A DNA stretch of 8,261 bases from DAIDKA01 sp036521075 (GTDB lineage Bacteria > Pseudomonadota > Gammaproteobacteria > Steroidobacterales > Steroidobacteraceae), in the NCBI GenBank assembly GCA_036521075.1, contig DATDIL010000121.1:1-8261 (forward strand), written 5' to 3'. This document shows, one piece after another, positions 1 to 5,368 of this stretch. The notes under the pieces were generated by a model, which saw only the letters and a program-made list of their open reading frames with translations, did not search any database and had not been told where the DNA came from. Position 1 is the stretch's first letter. Each line of letters begins with the position of its first letter. Made by a program: the position numbers and the translations under genes.

Positions 1-328
1 CGTGGTATTCGGCTTCGCAGGTGGAACGGGCCAGCACTTCATGGCTGTCCGAGCGCGCCTCCATCGTGACTTCCAGCCTCATGCTCGGCCGCAACGGTGA
101 CAGTATCGCGTGCGGCAGGGCTGGCATCAGCAAATGTGGGCGAGTCGTGGTGCCAGGCGCGATACTCGCCAGAAATGCATCCGCGCAGGCATTCAGGGCG
201 ACCTGGTCGCGAACCGAGCGTATCGAGGCCTGCCCGCCTTGATCGACGACGTCGGGACCGGCAATGGCAGCGGCAGCCCCCGCCATCAGCGCCACGGCCC
301 CCAGCGTAATTTTGACTAGTGATTTCAT
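1..328 (-). CDS. Small exported two-cysteine protein, 3' end truncated by window edge
   Basis: The minus strand reads open from an ATG at 328 to the left edge, 109 codons without a stop, so the C-terminus lies outside the window. An AGGAG ribosome-binding sequence (337-341) sits 8 nt before the ATG. Residues 1-23 form a classic signal peptide: MKSLVK, a hydrophobic Ala/Leu-rich core, and AIA before GPD. The mature part has two cysteines, about residues 48 (NAC) and 104 (STC), which could form a disulfide in the periplasm. I do not recognise a named family. The C-terminal pattern (VLARSTC) resembles small exported hypothetical proteins that sit next to urcA-like genes, but that is recollection, not a search. 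It lies 48 bp downstream of the UrcA-family gene on the same strand with no visible terminator, so co-transcription is likely. The function is unknown. Confidence 0.72.
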   Translation of the reverse strand, partial: MKSLVKITLGAVALMAGAAAAIAGPDVVDQGGQASIRSVRDQVALNACADAFLASIAPGTTTRPHLLMPALPHAILSPLRPSMRLEVTMEARSDSHEVLARSTCEAEYH

Positions 329-376
329 TGTCGTTGCTCCTTCATATTCGGACTGGATAGGTGGATGGTTAGGGCG

Positions 377-793
377 TCACTCGGGATGGCTCTGAAGCGC
401 GGTGGAGTTACTGCGCCCGACACTCAACGGCTGTGAACCGCGGTTCGAGTCGCGGTGTATTGCGGTCAGGGTCGGGCGGTTGAGTTGGACGACGGCTCGC
501 TCGATCGTCTCGCGGTAGCAGTCCTTCCATTCGCGCGACCGATTCCCGTCCCAGAGCGAGAACTGCTCGCCGCAGAGTGACTCGGCGGCGGTCCGGATGC
601 GCGAGTACAGAACGCGTTCCCCCGAGGGGCTCTCGAGGTTCAGGTCAGCGAATCGTACGGTCAGGCTCTTCTCGACCACCGATGACGCCCTGGGCACAGC
701 GGCGAGTGCCAGCGAGGCCTCGCAGGTGAGCCAGAGCGCGCCAGCCAGCGTTGCGAAAAGCTTCGAATTCGACTTGTGCTTCGATGAGTTCAC
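377..793 (-). CDS. UrcA family exported protein
   Basis: This 138-aa protein carries the hallmark of the UrcA family: VRFADLNL, then SGERVLYSRIRTAAESLCG (about residues 46-75), followed by a second conserved cysteine (DCYRETIERAVVQLNRPTLTAIHR, Cys92). Cys74 and Cys92 probably form a disulfide. UrcA-family proteins are short periplasmic or exported proteins of unknown biochemical role, common in Proteobacteria with many TonB receptors. I chose the GTG at 793 over an ATG at 856. The GTG has a GGGAG ribosome-binding site ending 7 nt upstream, and starting there gives a normal signal peptide (KHKSNSK, hydrophobic LFATLAGALWL, ALA before AVP). The longer form adds an implausible Arg/Pro-rich leader. 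The tail after about residue 115 is low-complexity and polar. It is followed 48 bp later by the small exported gene. A degraded direct-repeat operator candidate (891-908) and a perfect hairpin (846-865) lie upstream. Confidence 0.85.
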   Translation of the reverse strand: MNSSKHKSNSKLFATLAGALWLTCEASLALAAVPRASSVVEKSLTVRFADLNLESPSGERVLYSRIRTAAESLCGEQFSLWDGNRSREWKDCYRETIERAVVQLNRPTLTAIHRDSNRGSQPLSVGRSNSTALQSHPE

Positions 794-845
794 GACGGGT
801 CTCCCAGGTTTGGATGCATATCGCCGACGCTTCGGGCGGCCGGCG

Positions 846-865
846 GGCCAAGGCAATCCTTGGCC
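846..865. repeat. Perfect 8-bp inverted repeat in the UrcA gene leader
   Basis: GGCCAAGG (846-853) and CCTTGGCC (858-865) form a perfect 8-bp stem around a 4-nt CAAT loop. It lies between the stop of the 180-aa secreted protein (911) and the GTG of the UrcA gene (793), about 52 nt upstream of that start. No run of T follows on the minus strand, so it is not a canonical intrinsic terminator. It could be a leader hairpin, a 3'-end-stabilising or attenuating structure for the upstream transcript, or a dyad operator. Confidence 0.55.
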
Positions 866-890
866 TACGATCTGTGAATTCGCTTTGGCG

Positions 891-908
891 GCATCACAAG
901 ATCCTCAT
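891..908 (-). promoter_or_regulatory. Degraded copy of the 11-bp direct-repeat operator candidate
   Basis: On the plus strand the site reads GCATCAC-aaga-TCCTCAT: two heptamers 11 bp apart with a 4-nt spacer. One half fits the NCCTCAY consensus of the sites at 1541 and 5351; the other keeps only the TCAC end. It starts just past the stop of the 180-aa secreted gene and ends 97 nt before the UrcA start, with the same orientation and a similar distance as the two better copies. No -10-like hexamer sits at the matching offset. Treat it as a weak or decayed member. Confidence 0.3.
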
Positions 909-910
909 GG

Positions 911-1453
911 CTAAGGTATGATGCGTGTCGCTGTCGCCGTGCCCGTCACCTGCATCTGCAGGGTGCCGCTGAGATCATAGATTTTCTGGTCGTTGGTGCC
1001 CGTATACGACAGGCCATCGTGCGCCAGCTCATCGGTCTCGGTCTCTGTGAAGTAACCGGACTGCACCCCGTCCTGATAGAGCCAGCCGATGTGATTCCGG
1101 AACACATGCCTTGCATCCACTGCCTTCCAGGACCCTAGGCAGATATTTCCGCCCAGCACCGGCAGATTTATGTCTTCCCATTCGGTGCCATCGCTGTGCC
1201 ATTGAATCAAAGCTTCCGCAAAAGGTGATCCCTCGACGGTATAACTTACGTGCCACGTGCCTACGATCCCCGCGCCGGCCCACTTGCCATCGGAACCGCT
1301 GTCACCCAATAGACTCTGCAGGACTAGAGGGGTTACTGCGGGAGACGTGCCCTGCTGAATCGCCGATCTCGGATCCGCACAGCCCGCATGGGCGGATAAT
1401 CCAGTTAGTGACAGCGCCGCCGCTGTTGCTGCCACAATGAATGTGCGCTTCAT
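911..1453 (-). CDS. Exported hypothetical protein, probably all-beta (lipocalin-like at a guess)
   Basis: This is a 180-aa protein with an ATG at 1453 and a GGAG ribosome-binding site (1460-1463) 6 nt upstream. Residues 1-23 form a clear Sec signal peptide ending AHA before GCADP. The mature chain has alternating hydrophobic and polar segments typical of a small beta-barrel. Its blocks IVGTWHVSYT (63-72), EALIQWHSDGTEWED (80-94), GNICLGSWK (102-110), a NHIGW segment near 120-124, and a closing GTLQMQVTGTATATRI belong to a recurring family of uncharacterised secreted proteins I recall from Proteobacteria and Acidobacteria. Two cysteines (25, 105) could pair. It is transcribed divergently from the FAD oxidase across about 200 bp that holds the best direct-repeat operator candidate. 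This suggests co-regulation with the oxidase and with the receptor gene further right. A periplasmic binding or carrier role fits the context, but no substrate or activity can be read from the sequence. Confidence 0.85.
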   Translation of the reverse strand: MKRTFIVAATAAALSLTGLSAHAGCADPRSAIQQGTSPAVTPLVLQSLLGDSGSDGKWAGAGIVGTWHVSYTVEGSPFAEALIQWHSDGTEWEDINLPVLGGNICLGSWKAVDARHVFRNHIGWLYQDGVQSGYFTETETDELAHDGLSYTGTNDQKIYDLSGTLQMQVTGTATATRIIP

Positions 1454-1540
1454 GATCCACTCCTTCTGACTGCTGGTTGAATCTCTCGACGACTGCTACG
1501 CTACCGCAGAAGTCACGAGAGAAACCGCCACCAGCTTCGA

Positions 1541-1558
1541 TCCTCACAATGTCCTCAC
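1541..1558. promoter_or_regulatory. Operator candidate: TCCTCAC direct repeat, 11-bp period
   Basis: Plus strand TCCTCAC-aatg-TCCTCAC: an exact tandem heptamer with a 4-nt spacer, the same 7+4+7 geometry as the PhoB pho box. It lies in the divergent region between the 180-aa secreted gene (starts 1453, 87 nt away) and the FAD oxidase (starts 1655). Toward the secreted gene, a weak -10-like TAGCGT (1498-1503) begins 37 nt past the repeat, the same offset as at the receptor gene. Toward the oxidase, a -35-like TTGGCA (1561-1566) lies directly beyond the repeat, with only poor -10 matches after it. Binding by the OmpR-type regulator encoded at 5365-7821 is inferred. Confidence 0.5.
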
Positions 1559-1654
1559 GATTGGCAACATAGTTCTCGGCTACGGTACTCAGAGTGGCGT
1601 CAACGTTTCTTGTGGAGGGCCGGTCTCCAGCGCTTGTTACGCAGGGAGACATCC

Positions 1655-3025
1655 ATGAAAGGTGAATCAGAGGGCCTCAAGCCCGCGGTGCTCAGCGAGC
1701 TGCGGGCACGGCTGCGCGGCGCCACAATTGTGCCAACCGACGAGGGCTACACCGCCGCGCGTCGTGTCTGGAACGCTGCCATCGACAGGCATCCGTCGGC
1801 CATCATCGTTTGCGCCGATGCCGAGGACGTGTCATTTGCGGTGCGCATCGCGGCGGATAACGGGCTTGCGCTCACCGTTCGAGGCGGAGGTCACAACGTC
1901 GCTGGCCGTTCGATTCGCGACGGCGTGTTATTGCTTGATCTTTCCAAACTGCGCGACGTAGCGGTGAACCAGGAGTCTCGGATTGCGACTGTGCAGGGCG
2001 GCGCACTGTGGCGCGACGTCGACGGTGCCGCGGCGATCGAAGGCCTGGCGACGACTGGCGGTCTCATATCGAGTACCGGGGTGGGGGGATTTACCCTCGG
2101 CGGCGGCGCCGGGTGGCTAATGCGCAAGCATGGTCTGGCCTGCGACAACGTCCGTAGTGCCGGAGTGGTGCTGACCGACGGCAGATTCGTGCGCGCATCT
2201 GCCGAGGAGCATGCGGATCTTTACTGGGGGTTGCGCGGCGGCGCTGGAGGGCTCGGTGTCGTAACCAGTTTTGAGTTTCAGCTGCACCGGCTGCGTGGTG
2301 TGCTGGCGGGACTGATAGTCCACTCGGCCGACAACGCAATCGAGGCTTTGCGCGCGTTCCGCGATTTTGCGGCCGATGCACGGCCGGAGTTCTGCGGACT
2401 TGCGGTCATAGCGAACGCGCCGTCGCTGCCGTTCCTGGATGCGGCCTGGCATGGGCGGCCGGTGGTGATATTTGCCGTATGCTGGTGTGGCGAGCTCGCG
2501 GCCGGCGAACGAGAAATGTCCGCACTACGTGGACAGGGGCGGCCGCTCGCCGATCACATTGGCCCAATGCCGTATGCCAATTGGCAGCAGATGCAGGACC
2601 CGGGGGCACCAGCGGGGAAATTCTATTATTGGAAGACCGCCAACTATTCATCGTTGAGCGAACACACCCTGGAGCAGCTTGCAGCGGCGGCTCATTGTCT
2701 TCCAACACCGCGATCCGAAATTCATCTACAGCACATGGGGGCAGCGGTCGCTCGCGTCCCGGCCGAGGAGTCCGCGTTTGCCCATCGCGATGCACAGTTC
2801 TTCGTAAATCTCATCGGTAGTGCGGACGAGGCGGGCCAAGTGGATGCGTTGAGGGGACATATCCGCGCCCTCCACAGCAAGATTTCTCGCGATGCGTTGC
2901 CGGGCATTCTGGCGAACTTTGGTGATCAGGACGAAGACAATGATGTACGGCGATTCGGGCGCCTGCATGCCGCGCGACTGGAGTCGCTGCGCCGCCGGTT
3001 CGATCCGGGCGGAATTCTGGCCTGA
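1655..3025 (+). CDS. FAD-linked oxidoreductase, berberine-bridge-enzyme-like (VAO/PCMH fold)
   Basis: This 456-aa protein has the layout of bacterial BBE-like oxidases: an N-terminal FAD-binding module (about residues 45-210), a substrate domain, and a C-terminal BBE segment (about 410-456, GILANFGDQDEDNDVRRFG ... LRRRFDPGGIL). RGGGHN at 76-81 contains His80, the expected 8-alpha-histidyl attachment point for FAD. GVGGFTLGGGAGWLMRKHGL (142-161) is the second flavin-binding loop. The cysteine used for 6-S-cysteinyl linkage in bicovalent members is replaced, by Ile138 in my hand alignment, so a mono-covalent flavin is predicted. There is no signal peptide, so it is cytoplasmic. Family members oxidise sugars, phenolics, alkaloids or related secondary metabolites with O2; the substrate here cannot be assigned. 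I chose the ATG at 1655 because GGGAG (1644-1648) precedes it; an ATG at 1610 would add 15 residues unlike the family. It converges with the receptor gene, 18 bp apart. Confidence 0.92.
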   Translation: MKGESEGLKPAVLSELRARLRGATIVPTDEGYTAARRVWNAAIDRHPSAIIVCADAEDVSFAVRIAADNGLALTVRGGGHNVAGRSIRDGVLLLDLSKLRDVAVNQESRIATVQGGALWRDVDGAAAIEGLATTGGLISSTGVGGFTLGGGAGWLMRKHGLACDNVRSAGVVLTDGRFVRASAEEHADLYWGLRGGAGGLGVVTSFEFQLHRLRGVLAGLIVHSADNAIEALRAFRDFAADARPEFCGLAVIANAPSLPFLDAAWHGRPVVIFAVCWCGELAAGEREMSALRGQGRPLADHIGPMPYANWQQMQDPGAPAGKFYYWKTANYSSLSEHTLEQLAAAAHCLPTPRSEIHLQHMGAAVARVPAEESAFAHRDAQFFVNLIGSADEAGQVDALRGHIRALHSKISRDALPGILANFGDQDEDNDVRRFGRLHAARLESLRRRFDPGGILA

Positions 3026-3043
3026 TCTCGAATAGTCGCTGCG

Positions 3044-5257
3044 TCACCTCAGGTGTATGGTGGCAATGAGCCAAACCGTCCTCAATGGCGCGGGCGACGC
3101 CAAACCGGCAAAGTTCGGGGCGATCGAAGGGCTTGCGAAATCCTCGCTCAAACTATTATTGGCATTCTTGACCAACCCCATCACGCTCCAATGACCATTG
3201 GCGCTCGCCACACCCAGGGATAAATCCAACGGACGGTAGGGAGCAGACGGGTAGGCGTCTCCCTCCTGGTTATACATGGAGCCGCGATAGCGCAAGTGCG
3301 CCGCGGCCAACAGGTTGAGTGTGGCTGTCAATGGCCGCTCGTAATCCGCCCCCGCAGTGCCATTCCAGGTGGGCGATTGCGTGGCTCGACACACGTGACA
3401 GGTGATCGACGGAACCAGCACGGCATCTTCCGCGGTTCTCGTGACAGCGGCATTGGCATAGGTGATGGCTCCGGCAAGCCTCAGAGTCCGATTGACCTGC
3501 CATGCCGTCTCGACCTCGTATCCCTGAGACCGCGCCGGCAGATTTTCGGTTATGAAACCCGCTGCTGCACCGGTAAACAAGGAGTCCTGGAAATTGCTGA
3601 TGACGGTGTGGAATAGCGATGCGTTGATGCGAAGGCTGCGATTGAGAAGGGTGGATTTAATGCCCGTCTCGACCGTTTGCGCAACTTCGGATTTGATCCG
3701 CGAATCGACTGCCGGATCGGCGAACTCCGGATAGGCATCTGTGTTCGTCTCAACGTAGCCCCCCGTCTTGGTGCCATGTCCGTAGGCGAGGTACAGCATG
3801 TCGTTGCTCGAAGGCGAGAACTGCAGACTGGCGTTGCCGTCCAGGAAAGAATCCGAGAAGGGTAGTGCGGTGGCCGGAAAGGGCGGATTGGCGATCGTGT
3901 TCCAGATGGTGAGCGGCGCGGCATTGGTGCGGCCGAGCAGGGTGTCCTTTCGTTCGTCCGTAAAGCGCAAGCCGCTGGTCAGGCGCCATTGATCGGTCCA
4001 GTGCCAGGTGGCAGTTGCGAATAGGGATTTCGAATCCGTTTTCTGATTGAAGTCGTTCGTGAACGGGCCGTCAAACAGTTGACCTGCAATGGGAGTTGCC
4101 GGCGGCCAGTCCGGCACACCCCAGTCCTGATGTTCGATCGAGTGCCAGTCGCTGTGAAACAAAAAGGCGCCGACGATGTAGTCCAGTGATTGATCGGTCG
4201 GCGACGCGAGCCGAAGTTCCTCGGTAAATTGTTGGTAGTTCTCCAGTCGAATGAAATTTATCCACGGCTCCGGCGAAAAATCGAAGTCGTCGTCGTTGTT
4301 CAGGTTATAGTCAACACGCGCGGTCTGCGATACGAGCGAGTACTTGCCCAGTTCCCACTGGAGCTTGAGGCTGTAGAAATCTATCTCGTTGGTGTGCGTT
4401 GTTTCACCCGTCTTGGTAAGACTGGTATAGACATCCTCCTGGTCATTCAATACGCCTTCGCCGTAGATCGGATCCAGAGCGGGGTCGACGATCTGGTAAG
4501 GGGTACCGAGACGCTTATTGTCGCTGCGCTGATACGATGCGGATGCAGTGAAGGTTTCCCACGGGGTGAAAACGGCGGTCGTGCGGGACGCGAAGTCGTC
4601 GTCAATCGGCACCGATCGGCCGGTGGCCGTATTCTTGACCCATCCAGCCGTATCGTTGTAGTGGATGGCTTCCCGTACGGCGAACGTCGGCGTGAACGGC
4701 AAATCCAATCCCAGGTCGTAGGTTTCTCCGCCGTCCGCGAATTCTCGCGCCACGGTCACATTGGCGTCATACTCTGAGCCGGGCTGTCGTGTAATCAGGC
4801 TAATGGCCCCGAGGCTGGTATTTTTGCCGAGCAGGGTGCTGTCAGTACCCTTGATGATTTCGGCCCGGTCTAAATCGAAGAAAGCACTGGAGTACAGGCG
4901 CGCTTTGGCCAGGAAGATGCCGTCCATGAAGACGCCGATCGACTGCTCGAACGCCTGCGACCTCGCAAGCGTGCCGATGCCGCGGAAGGTCAGACCCATC
5001 CCGTCATCGGGTGCCCGGGAGAAGACCATACCGGGGACGTAGTCGGCGATCTGAAACAAGTCTCGCACATTGGCTCTGGACATTTCATCGGCCGACACCG
5101 TATCGATTGTAATCGGAACATCCTGGGGCGATTCCGCGCGCTTTTGCGCGGTAACGGTCACTTCCTCGAGTTGATCCCCATCGGGCACCGAGGCACGGCC
5201 GGATTCCAAGCCGCTCAACAGCAAGGGAATTACCAGAAAATTCGAGCGTTTCCTCAC
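3044..5257 (-). CDS. TonB-dependent outer-membrane receptor
   Basis: This 737-aa protein would take up a bulky ligand across the outer membrane, powered by TonB-ExbBD. Visible parts are a signal peptide (RKRSNFLVIPLLLSG..., to about residue 24), a TonB box LEEVTVTAQKR (30-40), a plug (about 41-165) with SPQDVPITI, GIGVFMDGIF-like and AEIIKGTDSTLLGKN..GAISLITRQPG motifs, and a beta-barrel with receptor landmarks (FTEELRLASP, YLAYGHGTKTGGY, NASLFHTVISNFQDSLF). This style is the iron/complex-substrate receptor type common in sphingomonads and xanthomonads; the ligand is unknown. Oddities: a CHVC pair at 620-623 in a predicted loop, and a C-terminus ATIHLR lacking the usual final aromatic residue. 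The GTG at 5257 was chosen because GGGTGAG lies 7 nt upstream and gives an MRKRS-type leader; a GTG at 5269 would add four residues with no good ribosome-binding site. It lies about 100 bp downstream of the regulator gene on the same strand and has its own promoter-like elements. Confidence 0.93.
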   Translation of the reverse strand: MRKRSNFLVIPLLLSGLESGRASVPDGDQLEEVTVTAQKRAESPQDVPITIDTVSADEMSRANVRDLFQIADYVPGMVFSRAPDDGMGLTFRGIGTLARSQAFEQSIGVFMDGIFLAKARLYSSAFFDLDRAEIIKGTDSTLLGKNTSLGAISLITRQPGSEYDANVTVAREFADGGETYDLGLDLPFTPTFAVREAIHYNDTAGWVKNTATGRSVPIDDDFASRTTAVFTPWETFTASASYQRSDNKRLGTPYQIVDPALDPIYGEGVLNDQEDVYTSLTKTGETTHTNEIDFYSLKLQWELGKYSLVSQTARVDYNLNNDDDFDFSPEPWINFIRLENYQQFTEELRLASPTDQSLDYIVGAFLFHSDWHSIEHQDWGVPDWPPATPIAGQLFDGPFTNDFNQKTDSKSLFATATWHWTDQWRLTSGLRFTDERKDTLLGRTNAAPLTIWNTIANPPFPATALPFSDSFLDGNASLQFSPSSNDMLYLAYGHGTKTGGYVETNTDAYPEFADPAVDSRIKSEVAQTVETGIKSTLLNRSLRINASLFHTVISNFQDSLFTGAAAGFITENLPARSQGYEVETAWQVNRTLRLAGAITYANAAVTRTAEDAVLVPSITCHVCRATQSPTWNGTAGADYERPLTATLNLLAAAHLRYRGSMYNQEGDAYPSAPYRPLDLSLGVASANGHWSVMGLVKNANNSLSEDFASPSIAPNFAGLASPAPLRTVWLIATIHLR

Positions 5258-5307
5258 CAGCGGACTCACCCTGTGTCGCCAGCCCTGGCGTTATCGTTAT
5301 CGATGCC

Positions 5308-5313
5308 AATATA
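5308..5313 (-). promoter_or_regulatory. -10-like TATATT of the receptor gene
   Basis: On the minus strand, TATATT (5 of 6 matches to TATAAT) lies about 50 nt before the GTG. The position for a -35 box is GC-rich with no TTGACA resemblance, as expected of an activator-dependent promoter. The direct repeat at 5351-5368 ends 37 nt upstream. Between the hexamer and the start there is a short tandem GTTATC-GTTATC (plus strand, from about 5290) of unknown meaning. Confidence 0.4.
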
Positions 5314-5350
5314 ACCCGCGACCGGGCCCTGGGTCCCCCAGCGGGTGAGA

Positions 5351-5368
5351 CCCTCATGAATCCCTCAC
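5351..5368. promoter_or_regulatory. Operator candidate: CCCTCAY direct repeat, 11-bp period
   Basis: Plus strand CCCTCAT-gaat-CCCTCAC: the same tandem heptamer geometry as 1541-1558. It overlaps the stop codon of the regulator gene (5365-5367) and sits about 93 nt before the receptor start at 5257, in the same orientation relative to the downstream minus-strand gene as the copy at 1541. A GGGT-gag-ACCC dyad (5343-5353) overlaps its left end. The likely ligand, by inference, is the OmpR-type winged helix of the adjacent regulator; this would make the receptor promoter independent of simple read-through. Confidence 0.5.

Noticed and set aside
794..856. Longer UrcA start at the ATG at 856
   Set aside because: It adds 21 Arg/Pro-rich residues before the signal peptide; the GTG at 793 has a well-placed GGGAG.
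1610..1654. Upstream ATG for the FAD oxidase
   Set aside because: The extra residues do not resemble the family, and the ATG at 1655 has its own GGGAG.
3026..3043. Bidirectional terminator between the convergent oxidase and receptor genes
   Set aside because: The gap is only 18 bp and has neither a GC stem nor a T run.
4190..4777. A 195-codon open frame on the plus strand inside the receptor
   Set aside because: It is an antisense shadow of the receptor barrel, rich in Arg and Val, with no family features.
5251..5269. Further CTCAC repeats at the receptor start
   Set aside because: They are spaced 12 bp, not 11, and consist of the two GTG codons and the ribosome-binding sequence.
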